A DNA stretch of 64,000 nt from NCBI RefSeq assembly GCF_954871325.1, contig NC_088777.1, positions 21,429,366-21,493,365 on the forward strand, in the 5' to 3' direction. A model generated the notes under the pieces. It was not told the origin of the DNA. It did no database searches and saw only the letters and a list, made by a program, of their open reading frames with translations. The stretch is from Gordionus sp. m RMFG-2023 (Eukaryota; Nematomorpha; Gordioida; Chordodea; Parachordodidae). Below, one piece after another: positions 11,127 to 23,559 of this stretch. The stretch's first letter is position 1. Every line of letters begins with the position of its first letter. Both the position numbers and the translations under genes were made by a program.

Positions 11127-12856
11127 CATGGCGCTTAAGGTTATTCTGGAGAACGCTAGAATGCATAAGTCCCCAATATTTGCCCTAATGATTGATCTAA
11201 GTCAAGCCTTTGACTCCATCATACAGCATAAGATCTGGCCCTTACTGGAGGACATAGGAATAGATAAACATCTGATTTCGCTTATAAAAATAATATACGA
11301 TAATCATAACGTGATACCACAACATCTGAACTTAAAATCACAACCATTTAAGGCTAACAGAGGACTGAAACAAGGATGCATTTTATCACCTATGTTATTT
11401 AATGTAATAATGAACGATATTCTGAATAAATCCTTCAAACAAGAACATGCTCTTAACCCTCGATATCTGAATCAACAATATGATAATAACATACACAACT
11501 CTCTAAATTTTCTATGCTATGCCGATGATGTATGCATATTAGCTAACTCTGAGTACAAATTAAGAAACTTGCTGTCATTATTTGTCAAAAATTGCTTTGG
11601 ATACGGACTGAAAGTCAACTACTCTAAGACAAAGTTAATTGTATCCAATATCCCTCTATATAACAGCGACCCCTTTAACTTTGAGGATAATGTGGTAGAT
11701 ACGGTCTCGGATTTTAAGTACCTAGGAACCAGAATAATGTCATTAGGCACCACCATTTTGGATACTAAGTCGAGGACCAACAAGGCCAGATCCCGATATC
11801 ATCAGCTAACTAAATTATGGTCGTCCAACCAGATATCTACGAACCTAAAAATAAGACTCTTTAAATCCCTAATTCTACCCATCTTAACATACGGGTTGGA
11901 AACATGGCAGGACACTAAAAGCAACATCAACACATCCCAGACCTTCATAAACAAGTGCTTAAGAAGAATCACTAAAACTTACTATCCACACAACACCCCA
12001 AACACAACTCTCTGGAACAGGTGCGACATCCTACCTATCAAAAGACTCATTCCTTTGAGGAGATTAGAATTACTCGGCCACTGCTTAAGACATTCACGAG
12101 ATAATATGATATTTTCGTCCATGGAGTGGACCCCGGATTATGGAAGGCGAAGAATCCCCAAATACTATTGGCTGGCAAAATGTCTGAAGGACATGGACTT
12201 GATCAATCTTACGTTTATAGATTTTCTTGCACTCAGCAAAAACAAGAAACATTTAAAGGAACATCTGCAATACATGCTTAAATATGGTTTAAACTAGAGC
12301 AGGAATCGTGGACGTACCAGACTATTTTCTCACACTGCCTTATTTCCAATCTCTTATCCCCAGTCTAATGACAACTTATGTATTGGCGCAATAGGAATTA
12401 TGATTTTTGATGAAGTCAATGATAATCTTAAAACCGTGAATATTGATAATGATAACAATCTCCAGGCTCAATATAATAATGATAATAGTGAATAACATGG
12501 ATTCTATAGACATTGCGTTATCTTCCAAGGATATACTTACCAAGCATTAAGAAATTTTTTTTTTCCCATCTCTTAAATCTAACCAGGTGTCAGGTACATT
12601 ATTATTATTAATATTAGCTACAATTCTTAACACTATTTTGCCGGTAACGGAACTAATAGATCCCCTCTTTCTTACTCCTCTCTTCTTTACTATGCTAGCT
12701 GACTACATAGTGGTACCGTCCACTATAATAAAACGGGTATACATCATGTATAGGATCTATATACTAGTGAATATACATGGTGCACGCTATAACTCCTGGT
12801 GGGTGATGAAATTGCACTTCGTGCAATTTCTGGCGTGGTAATGAATGAATGAATGA
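11127..12856 (+). mobile_element. 5'-truncated LINE with 3' hairpin and TGAA tail
   Basis: The copy starts abruptly in the middle of the reverse transcriptase domain, as LINEs do when reverse transcription stops early. The coding part ends at 12297. About 540 bases of 3' untranslated DNA follow, ending with a perfect 9-bp stem (12809-12829, loop TTC) and a short TGAA microsatellite (12842-12856). No clear target duplication was seen. Confidence 0.8.
11128..12297 (+). CDS. LINE reverse transcriptase, C-terminal 389 residues
   Basis: The open frame begins at a fortuitous ATG at the truncation point. RT motif A is LMIDLSQAFDSI (residues about 21-32), motif B is NRGLKQGCILSPMLF (about 90), motif C is FLCYADDVCILA (about 128-139), and FKYLGTRI marks the thumb. 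The C-terminal part has CLRRITKTYYPHNTP, LWNRCDILPI and RRLELLGHCLRH, shared with the LINE at 23-29 kb (CLRYITKNFYPYNTS, LWSRCDILPI, RKIEILGHILRQ). Endonuclease and finger parts are missing, so the copy is dead, but no stop interrupts what remains, which suggests a young insertion. The enzyme copies element RNA into DNA at a nicked target. Confidence 0.9.
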   Translation: MALKVILENARMHKSPIFALMIDLSQAFDSIIQHKIWPLLEDIGIDKHLISLIKIIYDNHNVIPQHLNLKSQPFKANRGLKQGCILSPMLFNVIMNDILNKSFKQEHALNPRYLNQQYDNNIHNSLNFLCYADDVCILANSEYKLRNLLSLFVKNCFGYGLKVNYSKTKLIVSNIPLYNSDPFNFEDNVVDTVSDFKYLGTRIMSLGTTILDTKSRTNKARSRYHQLTKLWSSNQISTNLKIRLFKSLILPILTYGLETWQDTKSNINTSQTFINKCLRRITKTYYPHNTPNTTLWNRCDILPIKRLIPLRRLELLGHCLRHSRDNMIFSSMEWTPDYGRRRIPKYYWLAKCLKDMDLINLTFIDFLALSKNKKHLKEHLQYMLKYGLN

Positions 12857-13251
12857 ACTTAATTTAATCAGAATGACGGGGTTGATGGGTAATTATTTAG
12901 TTAGGTGTATATGATACTAAATATGCTTTATTAATATATTTTATAAAAATATTAAGTTTTTCATTTAATTGTTTAATAGATTTTTTTTTTTTAAAAATGC
13001 ATTAATTCAAATTCGTGAGAAATATTTCTCAACTTGACTAGATATTTTTGTGGACATTCATTTATCCCTCTCTCGTCATATGAAAAAATTAATGTCAGAA
13101 GCTAAAACGTGCTTACTAAATTTCGTTGCATAACTAATGACCGAAGAAGAATACAAAAAAAAAAAAATTCAGATTATCTACAAATTATTTTTAAAATAAT
13201 TATAATAGATGATAAAGTTATTAATCAACTAGTGAATACATTAGATTAAAC
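12857..13251. other. Spacer between LINE and long-armed hAT
   Basis: No gene. Bases 12.89-12.96 kb (GTGTATATGATACTAAATAT) match 30.26-30.33 kb in the same orientation, so this is a piece of the repeat found at 30-30.8 kb. The last 8 bases (13244-13251, GATTAAAC) are the target duplication of the next element. Confidence 0.55.
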
Positions 13252-14776
13252 CAGAGTTGTACATTTGCTCAAAATAAAAAGATCTTCAAAGATCAAAATT
13301 TGAAGATCTTTTATTTATAAAAAAATTTGAGCAACGATCTTAAAAGATCTAGATCTTTGAAGATCGTAAAATTTGAAGATCTTTTATTTTTTAAAAATTT
13401 TGTGTAACGATCTTTGAAGATCGCTGCGATCAACGATCTTCAAAGATCTTCATGATATTTATTTTTTTACCCCTTTATCCAGATGTTTTTCAATTTTATT
13501 AATATAATATTTCTTTTATGTTTTATACCTCTCCTCCTGCCTTGGTGGAAGAAAAAAATAAATTTTTTTTAAAAAAAAAATATTGACACAGCATGTTTCT
13601 AAAATTTTTGATGGCTTTATTATTAGATTGCAAAATATTAAAAAAAGAGTGCCTACAATAATATTTTTTTTGATTGATATAAGAGTTTTTAATATTATCA
13701 TTGAAAAGTGAAATAATTTTTATTTATTTGAATTGTAAAAAAAATATTTAAAAATTTCTTGAAAAGCTTCCTTTTCTTCCGAAATTTTTTAAAAAAAATA
13801 TAAATATATGAATAATTATAAAAAATTAATTTTTGCTGGCTTGCTTGTAAAATTTTTTTAATCGGGTTCGAGCCGGGAAACATTTTTTAAAAATTTTGGG
13901 TTGGGCTTGAAAAATTAGGCCCTATGCAGATCACTATAATACATTATTATAATATATTTTCCTCTCGCTAATTAATAAGTAATTACTATGTTTATTATAA
14001 CACATTTGCATTTTATATATCCAGTAATAAATTTTTATTTCATTTTTTTTTATATTTTTAAATCAAAATATAAATCTTTTGTGAGTTTTAAAAATAATTT
14101 CCGTTATTGAAAAAAAGGAATCAAAAAAACAGACCGGTCTATGAGTTTAGGAAACTTTCTTAGAAAGTGTGTCAGCATACCCTGGCTTAATAAATTAGTA
14201 TCGCTATGCCAATTCCCCTTACTACTAGTTCAGAATGAGGTGCTAACTTTCTTTTAATTTCATCGCTATTTTTTAATATTGATTTTTTAAATAATTTTAG
14301 AAATGTATCTATTGGACATATATATTTGATAACATTAGTTCCTAAATTTGATTGAGATAATTAGAATACTTTTGGATATTCGTATTATTTAAGGGGGGGG
14401 GATGTGCCTATTCTAAAGTCAAAATATAGTATAATTTATAATATCAATTTATACTTTTTATCTTTTATTAATTAATAAAGTTTAATAATTATTATTAAGG
14501 ATAATTTATCTTAATGAGGGTCTGAACCCCGGGTCTGTGCTCAGAGCTGGTTTGGTCGATTTTTAGACCCAAACCTCGGGTCTGGTTTTATACAACTAAC
14601 CAATTAACAACACTTTAATATTAAGTAAAAGTCATGCTTTTACTATTTACAACGATATAAAATAGCAAGTTGCGATTTTAAAAATAAAAGTAAAACAAAA
14701 TTAACACTTTCCCAAGATGTCTAGGAAGTGTCATAAAAACCACCAATAAAATCAGAATGATATGATATATTTGTCA
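13252..14776 (+). repeat. Left inverted arm
   Basis: Begins with GATCTTCAAAGATC words, then holds an embedded block at 14.51-14.62 kb with CCCCGGGTCTGTGCTCAGAG that recurs in the other arm, and ends at TATTTGTCAT. It lacks about 150 bases present in the right arm at about 21.33-21.50 kb. Confidence 0.9.
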
Positions 14777-16130
14777 TATTATATATCCTTAAAATAAGCT
14801 AAATTTGAATAAAAAAATTAAGCCCAGCCCAAGTCATATTGCATAAAATTTCCAAAGAACCCAAACCCGGCCTAACCCCGCTAGAAAATATATATTTAGG
14901 TCTATACCCTAGCCATGTTTCTGATATAATTATGGGTTGTTAAATTCTAGACCCAACTAATTAAAATGGGTCAATTCAGTTTTTTTTATTCTAAAAATAT
15001 TTTATATATTTTAATTTTACTCTACCAACTCGAGTCGCGAAATGCAGTTGTAATTATGATTCTTTATTTTAAACTTAGGGAAATAGTTCAATATTAACAT
15101 CAAATTAATTATCCTATATTCTCTTTAGTATCTCTCCTTTTAAAATTCAACTCATACTTCTTCATCCCAATATATTAAACTTTTACGCAAATTTCAAATA
15201 CCTCTTTGTATCTCTGATTTTACAATTCATCTCAATATAATTATAATAAATTCTTGCGCATATACCTTTTTTGTACCTCATCTTTTATAATTCAACCCAC
15301 GTATATATTTCAATTCAAATCATTCCTTGATTCTCCCAAATATATCCCCCTTTATTAAAAGCCCAAATGGTTTTCAATTTTTATAATTTCTTTTCTTTTA
15401 TACCTCCCCTTGCCTGAAAGAAAAAAAAAATTATTTCGTTTCGTTTTTTTATTTTTGGATATATACTTTTTTAAAGATTAAAACTTGTAAACTTAATCAT
15501 TAATTAAATTTTTTTCTTTATTAAATAAAATAAATGAAAAAAAATTCTGTAAATTCTAATTTTTTTTTATTTGACAACGACAATATTTTTGCGACATGCA
15601 GCTCATGGCATAAAAAGCTCAAATCAATTCCATGTAAGATATTTTAAATATATTTTATTTTTATTATTGGTTCTTCTTTTTATTATTGGTTCTTCTTTTT
15701 AATTAAAGTTACAACTACCAAATTTTTATATTTTCGTCATTTAAATTTTAGAACAATTAGGGTGTGTAACGTAATCTATATTTAAGCTAATAAAGACTTT
15801 GGCCAATTTAAAATTTTTGCAAATTTCTGGCTATACCTGTAGAAAAATATCTTCACAAGTAATTTTTTTTCCTAGTCCGTTGTTTTCGCCCAACTCTCAT
15901 TAGTTAATCAAACAAAATCTTATGAATTAAAGGACAATTAAAAAGAGGCTTATAATTTTCTTCTATTTTTATAGTCATTCACCAAACCTAGTTAACAAAT
16001 GATTTATAGCGAAATTAAAATTAATTCGATACCGAATATATATACTTTTATAACAACCTCCAATTGTTTTATTTTTACACAGCCTACCTAGTTTAAAAAT
16101 GATTTAATAACCTTATAATTCAAATATATT
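14777..16130. other. Spacer between left arm and transposase exons
   Basis: Mostly AT-rich. A block at 14.82-14.95 kb has AAGCCCAGCCC and AACCCGGCCTAACCCC words like hAT termini seen elsewhere, probably a short non-autonomous insertion. Earlier exons of the BED finger protein may lie here but none could be fixed. Confidence 0.4.
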
Positions 16131-16408
16131 TGCATTTTACAGCTAATCTTAAAAGACATATTTTAAGTCAACATCCTAATATTGCAGCTAATTTGAAATC
16201 AGATGAAGTTAACATTTGTGATACGTCAACAGCAAGTTCGCAGTCAAACGAGAAGACAACCCAAACAATTAAAATCGTCATGAGCAAATCGAAAGTATTT
16301 TATTACATACATTAAACAATAAATCATTATAATATAATCAACTTTTTGTTGTTAAATCGTAGAATTTAATTTTTTAAAATAATTTTTAACTCGGATTAAT
16401 TTATTTTT

Positions 16409-16610
16409 AAGGAATCTAGGAAAATAATTCCCCGTGAAGAAAAATCCCCGGAAGATTACTCCCCTGAAAAAAATTCCCTATGAAAATAATTCCCCTGAAA
16501 GAAAAATCCCAAAGAAAATAATTTCCATATTTTTTGACCTATATAATATTAAATTATTTTTAGAAAATTAAAAAATCCCCGGAAAAAAAACCATTTATAA
16601 AATAAGCCCT
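16409..16610. repeat. CCCCGG-word non-autonomous element
   Basis: Starts near GGAATCTAGGAAAATAATTC and is filled with TCCCCGGAA and TCCCCTGAAA words. It matches 61.14-61.33 kb and the fragment at about 0.17-0.29 kb. It lies in the long intron of the hAT transposase. Confidence 0.5.
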
Positions 16611-16855
16611 TGTAATCATTGATTTGGATATATACTTTTTTAAAAATTTATAATCAGATATAAATTTTAAAATCAATAGTATTGTATTAAATTAACATAA
16701 AAAACATCCATTTTGTTATTTTTAACCAGGATTCAGACTGATATAAACGTACGGAACAGAATAGTATTCTGTTATTCTTATTTAATGTTATATAAATCAT
16801 TTTTACCTTAGTGGCGTTTAGGTTAGAAATACCCCCCCCTCTTCATGGTATATAT

Positions 16856-17199
16856 TAGAGACCTGCAGAGGTGCAATTTGTACGGCCAGGTCCAGCCCGG
16901 ATTTTATTTTAAAAAAATTTTCGGCCCGGCCCGGATTTTTTTTCAGAAATTATTTTCGGCATGGCCCGGCCCGGATTTTATATTTTCAGACCCGGCCTGG
17001 ACCGGCTTTGTTTAAAAAAAATTTTCAGCCCGGCCCTTATTTTTTAAAAATATATTCTATTTATTTTTGATTTTTATGGCTAATAATGGCGATATCATAT
17101 ATTTGGGTTTTTTTAAAAAAAAAATTTCTGGCCCGGCCCGGGTATATTTAAAAAAATTAAAATACGGCCCAAGCTTAGGGCCGGGCCTGCAGGTCTCTG
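16856..17199. mobile_element. hAT MITE, 344 bp, GGCCCGG words
   Basis: Ends are TAGAGACCTGCAG and CTGCAGGTCTCTG in inverted orientation; flanks GTATATAT (16848-16855) and GTAAATAT (17200-17207) differ at one of 8 bases. The interior is repeated CGGCCCGGCCCGGATTTT. It has no coding capacity and sits in an intron of the hAT transposase. The same end sequence recurs at 49479 and, reversed, at 36.1 kb. Confidence 0.85.
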
Positions 17200-19298
17200 G
17201 TAAATATAATATGGTTAATTAATATTAATTATTGAAATCTAGATAAAAAGTAGATTATCGATATAATATCCCTCTTTCTAGGAAAAAATTTGTTTTCACT
17301 ATTTTTTTCAATTTTAAATTGAATTAAAACTATAATTTTCATTTATTCTATAAAAATCTATCTGATTGATTACCAAATAAAATATAAAAGGTATTTTTGA
17401 ATCTGATTTGACCTGAAAGTTGAATTTTGCAGGGTTCTAAAATAATTATTAATTTTAAATATCTTATTATTTTTTTAAAAAATAAATTAGGTTTACGAAT
17501 CGGTTGTGGGATTAATTGCCATTAACAACTTGCCAATTAATTTAGTAACATATGAATCATTCAGGCTATTATTAGATCCAATAGTCCAATCGTTGAATAT
17601 GACTATAAACAAACATATCGTAATTGATAAAATAAAATATGCTGCGTCAGAAATAAGATGCCAGATAATGCAACAACTAAAAAATAAGCTCATTTCTTTG
17701 AAGATAGATACTGCCACAAGATTTAAAAAATCAGTGTTGGGGGTTAATGCCCAATTTATTATGGATGATAAGATCGAAATTCGAACTTTGGGTATGTTAG
17801 AAATTGTAAAGGCGCACACGGCGTCTAATTTAAAGGAAGAAATAGATAATTTATTAAAACAGTATAATATATGTTTGAGCCAAATATACAGTATAACAGT
17901 TGACAATGGTGCTAATATGGTTAAAACCGTTGAAATGATAGCCGAAGAACAGCTAATTACTCATCTTGATCTTTATGAAGATGCCTTCTCAGAAAATTTG
18001 TCCCAAATGAATGATAATGAGTCATCATCGCAAATAATTAACGATTCTCTAAATGATAAAGAGATCGCCCAGGCAAATGACAGCCCTATTTCAAATATAA
18101 ATGATAGTGATTCGTCTGAGGAGTATATTATACATAATCAAAATCAAGATGATCTTTAACACGATGATGAAGATGAAATAAATGATGACTTGGAAAATTT
18201 AATAAATGATCTAAGAAAATCATTTGGGCTGATTTGTGTGCGTTGTTGTGCCCATACAATTCAATTAGGGGTTAATGATTTTATAAAAAAATTTATTAAG
18301 GAGGACCTAGATGAAATAAGATCGATTCTTAAATTATTTAAATCACAAAAATATAAAAATTTATATACACTAGAAAAAGTTAATAAACCAGTGTTGGACA
18401 CTGTCACTAGGTGGAATAGCACCTATAGAATGCTAAAAAATCTGAATGATAATATAATTTTTTACATTAAAATGGGGCAAATATATTCTGAAACATTTAT
18501 TAATTCGCGACTGTGGGATAGAATTCAAACATATCTCACAGTATTATCGCCGGCTAATACATGTACAATAAAATTACAAGAAAAATCTTGTACCATAGGG
18601 GATTTTTTTAAACTCTGGCTGGAATGCAAATTAGATTTAGAGGAAATCAATAACGAATTCTCTAATGATTTGATAAAATGTTTGGATAACCGTCAGAAAT
18701 ATTTATTCGATAATAATGTGTTTAGAAGTGGGATCTACATGGATCCCATCAAAATGGAATCTATCCATCTGAATACGATAAATTACAGGCTAGGGTAAAT
18801 TTATAATATTTGACTTTAAATTAAATATAAAAAAATTTATTTTAGGACCATCTGATGTCTACGTGGAGACAAATTCAAATCTTTAATAAGCCAAAAGACA
18901 ATCAATCTCTGAATGGCTCTCCTGTTATTCCTATCAGTTCTAAAAAAACCAGGCTGGATTTATATTTGGAGCGAGAAAGCGCGAATGCTCCAATATACCA
19001 AAATATTGAAAGTATCGATATGAAGACCAAAATAAATGGCTTAATATATGGCCAAAAATTGCCATCTGATCAAAATATTTTGCAGTATTGGCAATCCAAA
19101 AAATATCAAGATCCTGAATTATATACCCTCTCTCGAGTAGTTCTAGCTGCTCCTTGTTCTCAAGTGTCGGTTGAAAGATCCTTCAGTGCCCTAGGATTGA
19201 TCGTAACGCCTTTACGAACCAGATTGGACAAATCTACTTTAAACGATATTTTATTAATCAAGCTTAATAAAAATTTATTAAACAACGTTATATTTTGA

Positions 19299-20333
19299 TT
19301 TTTATTTATATAAAATATTTATTTGAATATTTGTAATTAAAAATTTTATATCATGTCTTACTTTTTATTTGAATAAATAAAAAAAATTATTTTAATGAAA
19401 TTTTATTTTTACAAGGTGAAGGGATACTAATTTTAAAATGACAATTAATTTAAACACAAAATAAAATATTTATATATATAGGATGTAAGGCTTAAACTTT
19501 TGAAATACTGAAAAAAATCAAAATTAATTTTACTTTCGACACATACTTGTTTTAAGTAGGCCTACAAAAAAACAAATTGAATCGAATAATACTATTATTC
19601 GTATTTGATTCGAAAATACGAATCGAATAATTGCGTTATTAGTATTCGTACGAATAATAAAATCAATATTCGTTTCGATTCGTCGAATATTCGATTCGAT
19701 TCGAAAATTTTGCTAAAGCTTATAAAAAAAATATATAATTTTTTGCAAAAAAAATTATAAACAGATATAATGTTTCAAGATGACACTTATAAGGAAACTA
19801 ATTTTCATTAGCATATAACAATTTACAGAAAATAAACGAAATAAAACCTATTGATTTCATATAACGTTATCCAAACAAATTGGCCAAAAACGTCCGATTT
19901 TTAGAATTAGAAATGCTTATAAAAAATATTTAAATTATTTCTTCAATCTAATATTAAAATTTTATTAAAATTTTTTAAAAATGTACAATAATCTCATTTT
20001 ATAAACATCAAAATATAATACACAAAAATATAATTATAGTATATACGAATTTGATAAACACTTTGGCTCGGCATGCTATTATTAATATAACTTAACCTAA
20101 ACCTCGCCAATTCGCTGATAGATGTCCAAACTTTTGTGCCATCTATATAATTGACTGGATTTGCCGTTTTTAAAATATTTTTAAAAGAAATAGAAAGATT
20201 TAAAAATGCGTTGAGTTAGAGTATATAAAGTAAAAAAAATTAATTATCAAATAAGAGGTAAATTATTCATAAATTTTGAAGTATATCTCTTAGAAGAAAA
20301 AATTCTTTGGTAAACTATTTTAAAAAATAACTA
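19299..20333. other. 3' region of the hAT with an ATTCG-word block
   Basis: No gene. Bases 19.55-19.73 kb are dense in ATTCGATTCG and CGAATCGAAT words and begin near TAGGCCTACAAAA, like the end of another hAT family. The right end of that fragment was not found. The rest is plain AT-rich DNA. Confidence 0.5.
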
Positions 20334-22014
20334 ATGACAAATATATCATATCATTCTGATTTTATTGGTGGTTTTTATGACATTTCCTAGACATCTTGGG
20401 AAAGTGTTAATTTTGTTTTACTTTTATTTTTAAAATCGCAACTTGCTTTTATATCGTTGTAAATAGTAAAAGCATGACTTTTACTTAATATTAAAGTGTT
20501 GTTAATTGGTTGGTTGTATAAAACCAGACCCGGGGTTTGGGTCTAAAAAATCGACCAAACCAGCTCTGAGCACAGACCCGGGGTTCAGACCCTCATTAAG
20601 ATAAATTATCCTTAATAATAATTATTAAACTTTATTAATTAATAAAAGATAAAAAGTATAAATTGATATTATAAATTATACTATATTTTGACTTTAGAAT
20701 AGGCACATCCCCCCCCCCCCTTAAATAATACGAATATCCAAAAGTATTCTAATTATCTCAATCAAATTTAGGAACTAATGTTATCAAATATATATGTCCA
20801 ATAGATACACTTCTAAAATTATTTAAAAAATCAATATTAAAAAATAGCGATGAAATTAAAAGAAAGTTAGCACCTCATTCTGAACTAGTAGTAAGGGGAA
20901 TTGGCATAGCGATACTAATTTATTAAGCCAGGGTATGCTGACACACTTTCTAAGAAAGTTTCCAAGACCCATAGACCGGTCTGTTTTTTTGATTCCTTTT
21001 TTTCAATACCGGAAATTATTTTTAAAACTCACAAAAAAAAAGATTTATATTTTGATTTAAAAATATAAAAAAAAATGAAATAAAAATTTATTACTGGATA
21101 TATAAAATGCAAATGTGTTATCTTAAACATAGTAATTACTTATTAATTAGCGAGAGGAAAATATATTATAATAATGTATTATAGTGATCTGCATAGGGCT
21201 TAATTTTTCAAGCGCAACCCAAAATTTTTAAAAAATGTTTTCCGGCTCGAACCCGATTAAAAAAATTACCAGCACAGCCAGCAAAAATTAATGTTTTATA
21301 ATTATTCATATATTTATATTTATTTTAAAAAATTTCCAAGGCACTACCCGACCTTGCCGGAATTTTTAAAAATTTTTTTTAGAACCGACAAAGCCCAAAC
21401 CCAATTTTTTTAAAATATGGGTTTAGCACATCTTTACTATTATATAATATGCAACACTACCTACACTCTCATTGGAAACAGTTATAATTTTATTTTTTTT
21501 TAAAAATTTTGGAAGAAAAGGAAGCTTTTCAATAAATTTTTAAATATTTTTTAAAAATTATTTCACTAACTCTTATATCAATCAAAATAAATATTCTTGT
21601 AGGCACTCTTTATTTTGCAATCTAATAATAAAGCCATCAAAAATTTTAGAAACATGCTGTGTCAATATTTTTTTTTTAAAAAAAATTTATTTTTTTCTTT
21701 CACCAAGGCAGGAGGAGAGGTATAAAACATAAAAGAAATATTATATTAATAAAATTGAAAAACATCTGGATAAAGGGGTAAAAAAATAAATATCATGAAG
21801 ATCTTTGAAGATCGTTGATCGTACACAAAATTTTTAAAAAATAAAAGATCTTCAAATTTTACGATCTTCAAAGATCTAGATCTTTTAAGATCGTTGCTCA
21901 AATTTTTTTATAAATAAAAGATCTTCAAATTTTACGATCTTCAAAGATCTTGCTCAAATTTTTGAGCTAGATCTCGCTCAAAAATCTTCAAAGAAGATCT
22001 TTTGTACAACTCTG
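20334..22014 (-). repeat. Right inverted arm
   Basis: Reverse complement of 13252-14776, with about 150 extra bases at roughly 21.33-21.50 kb. Other differences between the arms are scattered single bases and homopolymer changes, so the arms are similar but not freshly copied. Confidence 0.9.
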
Positions 22015-22022
22015 GATTAAAC

Positions 22023-22964
22023 AAAGATTGTATCAGATATTTCAAATTTAAATATTAGAGAAGGAAAAAAAGCAACTATTCACAATAAACAAATGCCTAA
22101 TTATTTTCCTCATGATTCATGGTAACAATAAGCTGACTAACTTATGTTTTGAAAGTTGAATTCGATAATCTTATATAAGATATATCTATTCAATAAATTC
22201 CATTCCAAGATAAGGAAAAAGATAAGTCTTATTATTTCATTAATATTATTATATATACTCTACTTCTATAACATTACTCCTATTTGCTGTATTATCCACT
22301 TACAATTTGGTTTAACTATTAAATAATACTTTTCATATAATTATTTTATAATTATTTTAAAAGTCTAGCAATTTGACAACTCCCCAATTACACTAATAAC
22401 TCAAATAGCTCAAACATAAATACTCTCTTACAATTTTTTTAAGAACCTAACTAATTTGATTTCAAAAATTATACTTAATAATTCTAATAGCTAAAACATA
22501 ACATAAATACTTTCTTATAATTATTTTAAGAGCTTAAGTAATTTGATTTCAAAAATTGCACTAATTAATGCTAATAGCTCAAACATATTAACTTTTATAA
22601 TAAATAAAAATAATTCAAATTACATAGTAGGTGAAATAATTAGTATATTTTAAAATTTATACTGGAAATTATTACGCTACTATTTATATCCTAATATGTA
22701 GGTGAAATAATTAGTAAAATTATACTGGAAATTATTACATTATAAGAGAATTAAGTGTTAAGTACTTGGTATAGAATTGATATAATTCAAACTTGGCTTA
22801 TTGATGAATTAGAATTCTTAACAAAAGATATAAGTTAATTCCTTGTGTTAATAAATTGATATATAACTAGCTAAAATAGTAGATAAATTATACTAGTTAG
22901 AGTTTGAACAATAAATTAGTACAAACAATTTTTATTTATTTCTTATATATAATTAAAATAATAC
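22023..22964. other. AT-rich spacer with short tandem copies
   Basis: No gene. About 22.39-22.60 kb holds two to three diverged copies of a unit of about 110 bp (TTTGATTTCAAAAATT). GTAGGTGAAATAATTAGTA recurs at 22.63 and 22.70 kb. Confidence 0.5.
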
Positions 22965-23559
22965 ACATATTAAATCCGATATTGGAGGAAAACTACTATT
23001 AAAACTCTGTCATAAGTTAGATCTTCGAATAGCTAATACTTTCTTCGAACATCCTGATAAAAAAGAGATATACACATATTTTAGCCCAACGTACAATACT
23101 TGGTCTCAAATAGACTATTTTATTTGTAATAGGTTGACTATGAGTTGGATAAAAAATATTAAAGTTCTTCATCAGGTTTTATTTAACTCTGACCATAAAA
23201 TTATAGATTGCTCTATGGTAATAGACCCGAAGATATGGCATATGAGGAAGAAAAGAAACGGAAAGTCACTTACGAAACGTCCCAAATTAGATATCGAGGC
23301 TTTAAATGATCACAATATCAAAACAGAATATATAAAACAAATCAGAAATAATTCTCATAAATTTATCGATCAAACTAACAACTTATCCTCGGACACACTA
23401 TGGGAAAATACCCGTGACATTTTCAACAAAGCGGTATCAAATTCCTTACCAGCCAAGATGAATTATCCGGACTGGATCTCAATAGAATCAAAAAATCTTA
23501 TTTCAAATCTAGTGGGGAGTGGTCATTATAGGAGAAACAGAGCTATGTATATCCTAAAC

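Larger units (their letters stand above)
16131..19298 (+). pseudogene. hAT transposase with BED zinc finger, nearly intact
   Basis: The first recognised exon (16131-16298) follows a TTTTACAG acceptor and carries the end of a BED finger, ANLKRHILSQHPN. A long intron with a MITE inside leads to exon 2 (17491-18794), with YESFRLLLDPIVQSL, LISLKIDTATRFKKS (first catalytic region), YSITVDNGANMVK (second Asp) and VRCCAHTIQLGVNDF, then DTVTRWNSTYRML. One in-frame TAA at 18157-18159 breaks it; the frame continues unchanged after it (an acidic run, then DLENLINDLRKSFG). A probable 51-bp intron (18795-18845) leads to the C-terminal dimerisation exon, with LAAPCSQVSVERSFSALG and LNDILLIKLNK, ending at 19298. 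The phase across this last intron does not fit exactly, so a boundary or one base may be off. Confidence 0.8.
13252..22014 (+). mobile_element. hAT transposon of about 8.8 kb with inverted arms of about 1.5 kb
   Basis: The ends are CAGAGTTGTAC ... GTACAACTCTG and the flanks are a perfect 8-bp duplication, GATTAAAC (13244-13251, 22015-22022). The left arm (13252-14776) matches the right arm (22014-20334) in reverse almost throughout. This is very unusual for hAT, whose TIRs are normally 10-25 bp. The outer 200 bases carry many GATCTTCAAAGATC palindromes. The middle holds a three-exon hAT transposase on the plus strand at 16.1-19.3 kb. It is open whether that transposase belongs to the armed element or to an older hAT inside it, because no second pair of ends was found around it. 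Confidence 0.85.
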
